Origin: Bacteroidales bacterium UBA1628
GTDB taxonomy: Bacteria; Bacteroidota; Bacteroidia; Bacteroidales; UBA932
Direction: 5' to 3'
DNA length: 48,099 nt
Assembly: GCA_002321335.1 (NCBI GenBank)
Contig: DCMG01000013.1
Coordinates: 1 to 48,099, forward strand
A program made the position numbers and the translations under genes. Position 1 is the stretch's first letter, and the number at the start of each line of letters is the position of its first letter. Shown piece by piece: positions 40,545-48,099 of this stretch. The notes under the pieces are model-generated. The model made no database searches. It had not been told where the DNA came from and saw nothing but the letters and a program-made list of their open reading frames with translations.

Positions 40545-41468
40545 ATGAAAAAAATATTATTGACTATTGTCGCTGCCATAACCTTGCTTCCGCTTTCGGC
40601 TCAGACAAAGACGACACAAAAGGAATACCTTGACCGCTATCAGCTTCTGGTCTCCAAACTCGGTGCCGACGGAGTGGGCATAGAGACCCTTCTCCAGCGT
40701 TGGGGCAAGGACTATCCGGATGACACTGACATGCTTCTTGGCAAGTTCTCGTACTACCTGTCCAAGAGCCAATCCTCTTCGATCGAGGTCAAGGATGCCG
40801 CCAAATACCTTGGCAACGCCCCGACCTTGTCTTTGAAGGATTCGCTTGGCAGGGATGTCAACTATTTTCAGGTCGTCAACTATGATGACGAGTTGTTCGG
40901 AAAGGCAACACAGGCGATCGAGAAAGCGATCGAGTTGAATCCGGACCGTTTGGATCTGCGTTTGTTCAAGATTTCTTCCCTCATCGGTTACGAGAAGGAC
41001 AGCCCGGACATGGCTCTCGCCGGCCTTAAAGCCTTGATTGACTACAACGGCCACAGCCATCCGAAATGGGAATATCCTGATGTTGAGGCAAGCGAAGACC
41101 TTTTCCCGTCCGTTATGCAGGAATATTGCCACGCTTTCTTCAAGATAGGCACTCCGCATTGCTTCGAGGCTTTCAAGGAATTGTCAGAGAAGATGTTGAG
41201 TTATTATCCCAACAACACTGTCTACATGACCAACATCGGTTCGTACTACCTTGTCTACAAGCATGACAGCAAGTCCGCGCTCAAGATGTACAACAAGGTC
41301 TTGAAGAAGAGTCCGGACGACTACACAGCCATCAAGAACTGCGTCCTTCTCGCCCGCAGCGACAAGAACACCAAACTGGAGAAGAAATACCTCCCGATGC
41401 TTGTCCGCGTCACCCCTGACGAGACCGAGAAACTCTCCGCCCAAGCCCGTCTCAATGCTTTGAAATAG
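40545..41468 (+). CDS. Exported tetratricopeptide-repeat protein
   Basis: 307 residues from ATG 40545, with a signal peptide (LLTIVAAITLLPLSAQT). The rest is helical with TPR-like units (ATQAIEKAIELNPDRLDLRLFK; VYMTNIGSYYLVYKHDSKSALKMYNKVLKKSPDDYTAIKN). Likely periplasmic and involved in protein contacts. Ten bases after the methyltransferase stop, so probably in the pyrE operon. Function unknown. Confidence 0.8.
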   Translation: MKKILLTIVAAITLLPLSAQTKTTQKEYLDRYQLLVSKLGADGVGIETLLQRWGKDYPDDTDMLLGKFSYYLSKSQSSSIEVKDAAKYLGNAPTLSLKDSLGRDVNYFQVVNYDDELFGKATQAIEKAIELNPDRLDLRLFKISSLIGYEKDSPDMALAGLKALIDYNGHSHPKWEYPDVEASEDLFPSVMQEYCHAFFKIGTPHCFEAFKELSEKMLSYYPNNTVYMTNIGSYYLVYKHDSKSALKMYNKVLKKSPDDYTAIKNCVLLARSDKNTKLEKKYLPMLVRVTPDETEKLSAQARLNALK

Positions 41469-41481
41469 GAACCCCTTGATA

Positions 41482-42486
41482 TCAAGGCTTTTTCGTGCTT
41501 TTGCCAGCATGATGACCCTCTTCGTAGAGCTCGAGGGAGTTGATGACGTTCTGCCAGATGCTGTAGAGGCCGCCGGCGACGGAGGTCACCGGGGTCATGT
41601 AGGAATATCCCAGCCAGATCAGGAATCCGGAGTTCTTCTGGCCGAGGGCCTGGCCGGCGGTGATCTCGTCCGCTTTTACAGCCTGACGGTCTGTCGTCCT
41701 GTTGGCCTTTCTTCCTGCCAGCCTCCCGACTGCGAACTGGATGATTGTGCAGACCAATGAGATGACTCCTATCATCATCGCAGTCCAGACGGAGATGCCG
41801 CTGTTCATCAACGACCTTGTCGCCAGATAGATGGAGAACGTCAGAGCCAGACCCCAGAAATAGAATGCCCAGTCTGCGAAGCGCATGAGCCAGCGCTGGA
41901 GTCTTTTCATCGTGTAGCGGATGAGCCAAGCCAGAAGAAGCGGCAGGACCAGAAGCGGGAACACTCTGGCGCAGATAGCCGAGAATTCTTCAATGAACGA
42001 AACTCCGGTGTCAGGGTTGACGATAGGAATGGCGACAGGGATGATCACTGCAGCAGAGATGTTGGCCAGCACCACATACGAGACTGTGTCTGAAAGGCTT
42101 CCACCTAGTTTTTTTGTAATCACACCGGCTGCGGCGGCGGTAGGACATATAAAGCAGAGCATCGCACATTCAACAAGAATCCTGATGTCTCCGTCGGGAA
42201 GTATGGCGACCATCCAAGTCAATCCGGCGAACATGACCAATTGGAAGGCAAGAACGATGAAGTGCCATTTCCGGAACCGTAAGTCGTGCGGTGAGATTGT
42301 GTTGAACTGAAGGAACAGCATCGTGGCCATGAAAACCGGCTGGACATCCTTGGCGAATCTGGAGAATCCCGGCTCCACGCTTTGTGCCAGCGGATTGACA
42401 AAGAACAGAATCAGATATGATGCGCAGCCCATGATGATTGCCAGCGGCAACATCCAATCCTTGATGAATTTTACAATTTTCGCCAT
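41482..42486 (-). CDS. BASS-family (bile acid:sodium symporter-like) transporter
   Basis: 334 residues from ATG 42486 (MAKIVKFIKDWMLP). About nine to ten hydrophobic helices, with family-like segments: FMATMLFLQFNTISPHDLRFR, CPTAAAAGVITKKLGGSLSD near 130, and VLANISAAVIIPVAIPIVNP. Probably Na+-coupled uptake or export of an organic anion; the substrate cannot be read from the sequence. Convergent with the TPR gene, 13 bases apart. Confidence 0.82.
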   Translation of the reverse strand: MAKIVKFIKDWMLPLAIIMGCASYLILFFVNPLAQSVEPGFSRFAKDVQPVFMATMLFLQFNTISPHDLRFRKWHFIVLAFQLVMFAGLTWMVAILPDGDIRILVECAMLCFICPTAAAAGVITKKLGGSLSDTVSYVVLANISAAVIIPVAIPIVNPDTGVSFIEEFSAICARVFPLLVLPLLLAWLIRYTMKRLQRWLMRFADWAFYFWGLALTFSIYLATRSLMNSGISVWTAMMIGVISLVCTIIQFAVGRLAGRKANRTTDRQAVKADEITAGQALGQKNSGFLIWLGYSYMTPVTSVAGGLYSIWQNVINSLELYEEGHHAGKSTKKP

Positions 42487-42505
42487 AATCCCACGATTCA
42501 CTCTG

Positions 42506-42513
42506 CAAATGTA
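42506..42513 (-). promoter_or_regulatory. BASS transporter -7 box (TACATTTG)
   Basis: Minus-strand TAnnTTTG; the predicted start near 42501 gives a 15-base leader before ATG 42486. No clear -33 element. Confidence 0.55.
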
Positions 42514-42710
42514 CGGCAAAATAATCAACTTGTGGTCTGTCCGGGAATATTTCTTTGGCTTTTGAGTTCTGTCTTAGGTCCAGATGGAGAAATTTCTATT
42601 TCCGTCTTCTTTTTGCTGGCTCGATCAGGGAACCAAAGTTCAGAGTGGCGCGCGAGATGATATATATTCCAGAAAAAAATGTATATTAGCGAATATAACG
42701 AACTACTGCT

Positions 42711-43361
42711 ATGCGGAAACTTTTGATTTGTGTGGTGTGTGCGCTCTTGTCCTTGTCGATGAGGGCTGGGTTTATCGACGGAATCAGAATCAGCGGATGG
42801 GACAGGCCGTTTGTTGTGACCATTGACAATGAGGATGTCTCGATGCCGGCGACTTCCTGCTTTGTGGCCGGCCTTTCCGCAGGCTATTACATGGTTGAGG
42901 TATATGAATCGCGCTCTGCATTCAGTGACAGCGTCTGGAAAGGCAGACTGATATACAGCCGAAGGGTTTACTACAATGGCATAGGAACCATGGACATTCG
43001 TCTTGATGACCGCGCGGACACAGGAGTCATTCGCCCCGGGCATGGATCATCGACATTTGGAAAGAATGTGATGTCCGCTGATGTGTTCGAGGATTTCTAT
43101 CAGAGAATGAAGGACGAGCCGTTCAGCGACGGGAAGAACAGGCTGCTGACGACAGCCTTGACCGGCGCGGCCTTCACTTCAGCGCAATGCGAGCGTCTCA
43201 TAGACCTTTACACATTTGATGACGACAAGGTTGAGTTTCTGAAACTGATCTACCCCAATGTTGTTGACAAGGAGGCGTTTTTCAGAGTCATCGACAAGCT
43301 GACCTTTCTAAGCAGCCGTGACAAGATCCGGGATTTCATTCAGGCCTATGGCGGGAACTGA
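42711..43361 (+). CDS. DUF4476 domain protein, exported
   Basis: 216 residues with a signal peptide (LLICVVCALLSLSMRAG). Residues about 120-213 match the DUF4476 pattern: VMSADVFEDFYQRMKDEPFSD then helices ending FLSSRDKIRDFIQAYGGN. The first half is a beta-rich domain (PFVVTIDNEDVSMPA). DUF4476 proteins are common exported proteins of Bacteroidota with no known role. Isolated between two minus-strand units. Confidence 0.85.
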   Translation: MRKLLICVVCALLSLSMRAGFIDGIRISGWDRPFVVTIDNEDVSMPATSCFVAGLSAGYYMVEVYESRSAFSDSVWKGRLIYSRRVYYNGIGTMDIRLDDRADTGVIRPGHGSSTFGKNVMSADVFEDFYQRMKDEPFSDGKNRLLTTALTGAAFTSAQCERLIDLYTFDDDKVEFLKLIYPNVVDKEAFFRVIDKLTFLSSRDKIRDFIQAYGGN

Positions 43362-43456
43362 CATAGTGCCTTCAGAATGAGAATGAAACCACTGCCCTGG
43401 TCGTGGACCGTCTGAGGTTATTGTCGATTGGTTAAACGTTGGAATAAGTTGAGTGA

Positions 43457-44737
43457 TCATGGCTTCAGAAGCAGGTTGGGTTTGATGATGTCGATCATGT
43501 TTTGTGGCACGTCGCATTCTTTGGCGATTTCAGTCCATCTTGAAGTGGCTTCGCAGACTTGATCTATTATTTCGCCGGCGTTCCTGATGTTGTTCAAGGC
43601 GGCGCATTCCAACATGTCTTTTCTGGTTATATTGTCGAATTTTCCGTTGACAGACATTTGGTGTGTGGCGGTCCAAAGCCCGGACGGATTGTAGGCATAC
43701 CCCATGTCGTAAGCCGGTGAGAGCCTCCAGGTGCCGCTTTCGTCCATCAGAAAAGAAATATTCTTTGTGTGGTCATCCTGATTCCTTACAACCACATTGA
43801 ACACCATCCGGCGGAACATTTCCTGTGCCTGGGAATATGGAAGCCTGAGACGTCGCATCACGGTGAACGCCTGCTCGTATGAATATCCATGCCTGAGACG
43901 GAAATCGTAGTGAGCAATGCCACATAATGTCTGCATGTGTATCTTCCGGCCGTTTTCCCTGTCGAATCTCTTGGTGAGGAAATGTGCCCTGCCGTTCTCC
44001 TCGATCAACGAGCACTCTGACATTTCTATTCCACATTCCCTGACCAATCTATAAAAGGAATATTCCAGCCTTACAAAGTTCTCCGTCTGTCTGAATCCGG
44101 CTTCTGAAGACACTCCGTCCAATTTGATGAGGTAATAATCAAATCCTTTTGGTGCGTCAACCTGTCCTGACCGTACTTCACCGGTGTCTTTGTTGTAGGC
44201 TATGACCGCTTTGGCTCTCTGCCCTCCGGCTGAAGTCCCGAGTCGCAGTATCTCCGCAATGGCCGCCTTTTTGTCTTGGTTCAGATTCGCACCGAACGTC
44301 TGTTTTTTAGATAGAGCTTCTTTTGCGATTTCGACCAATGAGTCAATCTCAAAACGAATCCCTGGGCTTGCCACAGGGTTTGTGGCCGGTTCGAATTCCA
44401 GTGCTCCCATGCATCTTTTACCAAGATAACACAATGTCTCCACTGGGTTTCCGGAAGTCCTTCCTGTCAGATTCAGCCATCTGTCAAACAAAGCTCGTCC
44501 ATAGGTGTCCGGAAGGGAATCGGCCAGCATTCCCGGCAAACCATTGAATGTCTCCCAATCCAGACCACCGAATGAATATACACGGCCTTGCCTTACCGGC
44601 ATCATGAGGGGAGAGGGTTCGATGTTTTTACGGACAAAGTTGTCGTCGTACTCGAACAAAGCCATATTGCGCCCATTATCCCAACGGAAAGTTCCGACAT
44701 CCTGTCCGAACATCCTGACTTTCGCGACATCTACCAT
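43457..44737 (-). CDS. hipA: HipA-family toxin kinase
   Basis: Serine/threonine kinase toxin, 426 residues. N-terminal HipA domain, the P-loop-like GTSAGGQRAKAVIAY near 183-197, the catalytic loop NVVVRNQDDHTKN (about 306-318) and the metal-binding LSPAYDMGY. In studied systems HipA phosphorylates glutamyl-tRNA synthetase and induces dormancy; the target here is unknown. All catalytic elements look intact. Overlaps the hipB stop by seven bases, the usual TA arrangement. Confidence 0.93.
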   Translation of the reverse strand: MVDVAKVRMFGQDVGTFRWDNGRNMALFEYDDNFVRKNIEPSPLMMPVRQGRVYSFGGLDWETFNGLPGMLADSLPDTYGRALFDRWLNLTGRTSGNPVETLCYLGKRCMGALEFEPATNPVASPGIRFEIDSLVEIAKEALSKKQTFGANLNQDKKAAIAEILRLGTSAGGQRAKAVIAYNKDTGEVRSGQVDAPKGFDYYLIKLDGVSSEAGFRQTENFVRLEYSFYRLVRECGIEMSECSLIEENGRAHFLTKRFDRENGRKIHMQTLCGIAHYDFRLRHGYSYEQAFTVMRRLRLPYSQAQEMFRRMVFNVVVRNQDDHTKNISFLMDESGTWRLSPAYDMGYAYNPSGLWTATHQMSVNGKFDNITRKDMLECAALNNIRNAGEIIDQVCEATSRWTEIAKECDVPQNMIDIIKPNLLLKP

Positions 44738-45075
44738 TCCGGTTCCTCCTTTTCGGTTTTGGGTTTGCCGGCCGCACGTTTCCGTGAATTCTTTTTGCCG
44801 GCGTTGACTAATTCATAATATTCACTGGGACTCAGTTGCTCCTCGGCGATGAGGTTTTGGAAGGTGTCAAGCTTGCCTAAAACTCTCATGACACGTAATA
44901 ACGATTCGAAAGAACCGATCTCGCCGCTCTCTATCTTTTTTATTGATGACAACGAGATGCCCGCTTCCTCAGAGAGGTTTTTCTGCGTTATGTTCTGCTT
45001 CAACCTTACAGACTTGAGCTTTTCTCCGATGCGTTTTTGCATCTGTGTGTCTGATAAACTGTAGATGTCTTTCAT
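44731..45075 (-). CDS. hipB: HipB-like HTH antitoxin
   Basis: 114 residues. Cro/C1-type helix-turn-helix (IGEKLKSVRLKQNITQKNLSEEAGISLSSIKKIESGE, about residues 16-52), followed by a basic tail (KKNSRKRAAGKPKTEKEE). It should bind the AGTTTAAT-type operators upstream, repress the operon and neutralise HipA. Confidence 0.9.
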   Translation of the reverse strand: MKDIYSLSDTQMQKRIGEKLKSVRLKQNITQKNLSEEAGISLSSIKKIESGEIGSFESLLRVMRVLGKLDTFQNLIAEEQLSPSEYYELVNAGKKNSRKRAAGKPKTEKEEPEW

Positions 45076-45087
45076 AACGGCTTAAAA

Positions 45088-45137
45088 TTAAACTGTTAGT
45101 AAGCAAATATAGCAATAATAGTTTAATATTAAACTGT
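45088..45137 (-). promoter_or_regulatory. hipBA promoter and operator palindromes
   Basis: A perfect 16-base palindrome, AGTTTAATATTAAACT, occupies 45120-45135. Its half-site TTAAACTGT recurs at 45088-45096 and 45129-45137. Between them is a minus-strand -7 box TATATTTG (45104-45111). Sites placed above and below the transcription start are typical of autoregulated toxin-antitoxin operons. Confidence 0.75.
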
Positions 45138-45224
45138 AATTCTTTTTTTATTTCGTCAAGTGTTGATTGGCGATTCAGAAATTGCCCAGAATTGCTTATA
45201 TTCGTACATTATATGGAATTGATT

Positions 45225-46517
45225 ATGAGAAAGTTTTTTATTGCGGTGTCAGTGGCTTTGGCTGCTGTGGTGTCGGTGAACGCGCAGACCGGGGCGTGGA
45301 CGGGCAAATTGAAGGTCTCGGGCGTAGAGTTGGCGCTCATATTCAACATAGGGGAAGAGTCGGCCACGCTTGATGTGCCGGATCAGGGCGCCAAGGAGAT
45401 TCCGGTCGAGGTGTCGAGGGACGCTGTGGGTGGCATTACTTTGAGTGTCCCGGCGATCAACGCCTCGTTCAAGGGACTTTGGGCCGGGAAGATGATCGCG
45501 GGGACTTTCACGCAGCACGGAATGTCTTTCCCGATGACGCTTACACCGGGCGCGCCGGTCTTCAGACGGCCGCAGACTCCGGTCGGACCTTTCCCTTACG
45601 CGGCCGAAGAGGTTTCGTTCACAAACGGTGACGCTGTCTTGAAAGGGACACTGACGCTTCCCGAGAATTGTGACAGGAAGACTCCGGTGCTTGTTATGGT
45701 GACGGGCAGCGGCTTACAGGATCGGGACGAGGAAGCGTTTGGCCACAAGCCGTTTGCTGTTATCGCTGATGCGTTTGCGAAGGCCGGAATCGCCACGTTG
45801 AGGTACGATGACAGAGGTTTCGGGGAGTCAACCGGTGATGTTGTCTTTTGCACTACCGAGGATCTGAAGAATGACGCTTTGGCCGGTGTTGAACTTTTAA
45901 GGAAGCGATTTGACAATGTCGGTGTCATCGGGCATAGCGAGGGCGGCACCATCGCATTGATGCTTGCCGGCGAGAAACAAGTGGATTTTGCCATTAGCCT
46001 GGCCGGGATGATTGTCTCCGGAGCCGAGACGTTGTTGGATCAGAACAGACAAGCCTGTCAGGCCGCCGGTCTGCCCGAATCCGAGGTTGATGCCTACTGC
46101 CGGCTTCTGTCCGACACCTTCGATGCTGTCAAGACAAAATCACCGTCGCCTTCCGTGGACAATTATGACCTCTCGGATGCCTTGCGACAAAACTATGCTC
46201 AGGTGCTGAACCAACTCCAGTCTCCTTACATGAAGTATTTCATCGGTCTTGACCTGTCCGGTAGTCTTGCCGGAATCACTTGTCCGGTGATGGCTTTGAA
46301 CGGCACGAAAGATTCTCAGGTTCAGTGCGAAAGAAATCTGGATGTTCTGAAGTCCGGTCTCCCGTCAGGTGGCAAGAATCTCATCAAGGCCGAGGTTGGA
46401 TTGAACCACATCTTCCAGCACTGCACCACCGGAGCGTTCTCTGAATACAAAGAGATAGAGGAAACCATCTCCCCGGAAGTCCTTTCCGAGATGATCACCT
46501 GGATCAAAGCGCTGTAA
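45225..46517 (+). CDS. Exported alpha/beta-hydrolase
   Basis: About 430 residues from ATG 45225 with a signal peptide (IAVSVALAAVVSVNAQT). An N-terminal beta-rich domain (about 22-115) precedes the hydrolase fold: oxyanion region VMVTGSGLQDRDEE, nucleophile in VIGHSEGGTIAL (GxSxG), the acid in LNGTKDSQVQ and the histidine in LNHIFQ. Probably a periplasmic esterase or peptidase-like enzyme. A near-match -7 box (TATATTCG, 45197-45204) lies just upstream. Confidence 0.87.
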   Translation: MRKFFIAVSVALAAVVSVNAQTGAWTGKLKVSGVELALIFNIGEESATLDVPDQGAKEIPVEVSRDAVGGITLSVPAINASFKGLWAGKMIAGTFTQHGMSFPMTLTPGAPVFRRPQTPVGPFPYAAEEVSFTNGDAVLKGTLTLPENCDRKTPVLVMVTGSGLQDRDEEAFGHKPFAVIADAFAKAGIATLRYDDRGFGESTGDVVFCTTEDLKNDALAGVELLRKRFDNVGVIGHSEGGTIALMLAGEKQVDFAISLAGMIVSGAETLLDQNRQACQAAGLPESEVDAYCRLLSDTFDAVKTKSPSPSVDNYDLSDALRQNYAQVLNQLQSPYMKYFIGLDLSGSLAGITCPVMALNGTKDSQVQCERNLDVLKSGLPSGGKNLIKAEVGLNHIFQHCTTGAFSEYKEIEETISPEVLSEMITWIKAL

Positions 46518-46613
46518 ACCCTCGTGCGTCAGGACCAAAGTTTGGCGCACGAAGCCAATGAATAACCCTCTCTCGTGAGTGAAAAGGCCAGTTCCACGCA
46601 CAGAAAAAATTAT

Positions 46614-46621
46614 TACCTTTG
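46614..46621 (+). promoter_or_regulatory. M13 peptidase -7 box (TACCTTTG)
   Basis: Exact TAnnTTTG, identical to the metK box; transcription near 46626 gives a leader of about 29 bases before ATG 46655. The -33 region is weak. Confidence 0.6.
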
Positions 46622-46654
46622 TGGTTTGAAGTTGAATGAATATATTCATGGAAT

Positions 46655-48099
46655 ATGAAAAAAAGTTTTGTGATCATGGCTTCAGCGCTTGCGATGGCGG
46701 CCTGTGGCCCTAAACAGCAGGTTGAGAAGGTTCCGGCCATTGACCTTGCGAACCTTGACACGACCGTCTCACCGGCGGTGGATTTCTACCAGTATTCCAC
46801 AGGCGGATGGCAGAAGAACAATCCTTTGAAGCCTGAATATGCCCGTTTCGGCTCCTTCGATCAGTTGAGGGAGAACAACGTCAAGAGGCTCAATGACTTG
46901 TTCGCCGAGATGGGAACACTGAAGACGGAAAAGGGGACGGTAGAGCAGAAGATTTCCGACCTTTACAAGCAGGGTCTCGACTCCACAAGGCTGAACGCCG
47001 AGGGTGCGGCCCCGTTGAAGAGATATGTCGATGAGATCTACGTTGCGGCAGACAAGGAAGCCCTCGTGAAGATCATCGCCGGACTGCACAACGTCTCCGA
47101 GAGCTCGTTCTTCGGGGCTTACGTGATGTCAGACCTTGCCGACAGCGACAACCAGATCCTTTATCTAGGCCAGGGCGGACTCGGAATCGGAGACCGTGAC
47201 TATTACGTCGAGGCCGAGAATGCGGCGATCAAGGAAGGCTACCGTAATTTCTTGGCCAAGGTGTTCGCACTGACTGGAATCGCCGATCCGGAGAAAGCTG
47301 CCGCCAACGCCCTTGCGGTCGAGGACGTGCTCGCAACGAACTCATGGACCAGTGTACAGGAAAGAGACATCCAGGCTCAGTACAATCCTTGCAGCACCGA
47401 GGACTTGATCAAGAACTATCCCGGATTCGACTGGAAACTTTATTTCGGGACCAGAGGAATCGCTGACCAGCAGAAGCTTATTGTCGCCGAGCCTTCGTTC
47501 TTCAAGGCTTTCTGTGAATATTTCGACGGAGCGGACCTCGCTGTCCTGAAGGACTATGTGGCCGGGCAACTGATCCAGGGCGCCACCGGATCCCTCAGCG
47601 ATGACTTCTACACCGCGTCATTCGACTTCTTCAGCACACAGATGTCAGGCATCAAGGAGCAGAAGCCTCGTTGGAAGAGGGCGATGCAGGTTCCGAACAG
47701 CATCCTCGGAGAGGCTGTCGGAAAGATGTACGTGGCGAAATACTTTCCGGAGTCTTCCAAAACAAAGATGCTTGATCTCGTGGAGAACCTCAAGAAGGCT
47801 TTCAGCCAGCACATCGACGAGCTGGATTGGATGAGCGACTCCACCAAGGCCAAGGCTCACGAGAAACTGGACAACTTCACCGTGAAGATTGGCTATCCTG
47901 ACAAATGGAAGGATTACTCTACACTTGACATCGATCCGCAGAAGAGCTACTACGAGAACCTTCGCGCTGCTGGGTCTTGGTATGTGGCAGATAATATGTC
48001 CAAGCTCGGCCAGCCGACCGACAAGACCGAGTGGGGGATGTCTCCTCAGACGGTCAACGCCTACTATAATCCTACGACCAACGAGATCTGCTTCCCTGC
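46655..48099 (+). CDS. M13-family (neprilysin-like) metallopeptidase lipoprotein, 3' end cut off
   Basis: Open from ATG 46655 to the window edge, 481 codons. Lipoprotein signal MASALAMAACG, then the M13 N-terminal domain (VDFYQYSTGGWQKNNPL; YLGQGGLGIGDRDYY) and the start of the catalytic part (VNAYYNPTTNEICFP). The HExxH zinc motif should lie just past the edge, so activity cannot be judged. Homologues are envelope endopeptidases of about 670-680 residues. Confidence 0.93.
   Translation, partial: MKKSFVIMASALAMAACGPKQQVEKVPAIDLANLDTTVSPAVDFYQYSTGGWQKNNPLKPEYARFGSFDQLRENNVKRLNDLFAEMGTLKTEKGTVEQKISDLYKQGLDSTRLNAEGAAPLKRYVDEIYVAADKEALVKIIAGLHNVSESSFFGAYVMSDLADSDNQILYLGQGGLGIGDRDYYVEAENAAIKEGYRNFLAKVFALTGIADPEKAAANALAVEDVLATNSWTSVQERDIQAQYNPCSTEDLIKNYPGFDWKLYFGTRGIADQQKLIVAEPSFFKAFCEYFDGADLAVLKDYVAGQLIQGATGSLSDDFYTASFDFFSTQMSGIKEQKPRWKRAMQVPNSILGEAVGKMYVAKYFPESSKTKMLDLVENLKKAFSQHIDELDWMSDSTKAKAHEKLDNFTVKIGYPDKWKDYSTLDIDPQKSYYENLRAAGSWYVADNMSKLGQPTDKTEWGMSPQTVNAYYNPTTNEICFP

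Noticed and set aside
43457..45137. HipAB as part of a prophage or island
   Set aside because: No integrase, att repeats, phage genes or clear composition shift around it.
46518..46560. Terminator after the alpha/beta-hydrolase
   Set aside because: CGTGCG/CGCACG can pair, but there is no T-run and the loop is large.
1..48099. tRNA or rRNA genes
   Set aside because: No T-loop/acceptor patterns or conserved rRNA stretches were recognised on either strand.

Overview
The window is chromosomal DNA from a member of the Bacteroidales (phylum Bacteroidota), probably an uncultured gut- or rumen-type lineage of middling G+C. The gene content says so: an Oar-like TonB-dependent receptor paired with a BACON-type lipoprotein, a DUF4476 protein, an ExbB-X-ExbD-ExbD cluster, a K+-dependent membrane pyrophosphatase, and M13 and M16 peptidase lipoproteins. 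So do the signals. Genes lack Shine-Dalgarno sites, and many are preceded by the Bacteroidota -7 box TAnnTTTG. Genus cannot be fixed from this sequence alone.

Layout. 1-4955 (+): end of the ribosomal/RNA polymerase operon (rpoA, rplQ), then hppA and a LacI-type regulator. 4952-9335 (-): an operon of an M16 peptidase, miaA and purE. 9460-10067 (+): smpB behind a long leader with a Cys-rich mini-ORF. 10316-11840 (-): metK under a SAM-II riboswitch with its own terminator. 12026-16809 (+): the receptor/lipoprotein pair. 16983-20343 (-): a broken AAA ATPase gene, efp, ispH carrying in-frame palindromic repeats, and cmk. 20518-21675 (+): an orphan sigma-54-type response regulator. 21632-30307 (-): a tight seven-gene set from asnS through udk, a TonB-like gene, a membrane-anchored unknown, an acyl-CoA synthetase-like gene and dCMP deaminase to a C-terminal processing protease. 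30377-32695 (-): the ExbB/ExbD motor cluster. 32824-34650 (-): tatD-ansA. 34850-36025 (+): dprA, followed by two copies of a structured repeat. 36260-38058 (-): queA and a Nudix gene. 38032-41468 (+): pyrE, an SRPBCC protein, an rRNA m5C methyltransferase and a TPR protein. 41482-42513 (-): a BASS-type transporter. 42711-43361 (+): DUF4476. 43457-45137 (-): a HipAB toxin-antitoxin pair with operator palindromes. 45225-48099 (+): an alpha/beta hydrolase and an M13 peptidase cut by the window edge.

Most genes are housekeeping: transcription, translation, tRNA modification, nucleotide and SAM supply, envelope energy. The accessory signal lies in the DNA between and across genes. The clearest unexplained pattern is the hexamer GAATAT/ATATTC, about 115 times by hand count against roughly 20 expected from base composition, in all reading frames, on both strands and between genes. 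Other points of interest are the SAM-II riboswitch with a transcriptional terminator, three palindromic repeat families (one inserted inside ispH), apparently leaderless promoters at cmk and tatD, and face-to-face promoters between the Nudix gene and pyrE.

All calls rest on reading the sequence. No database search or folding program was run.
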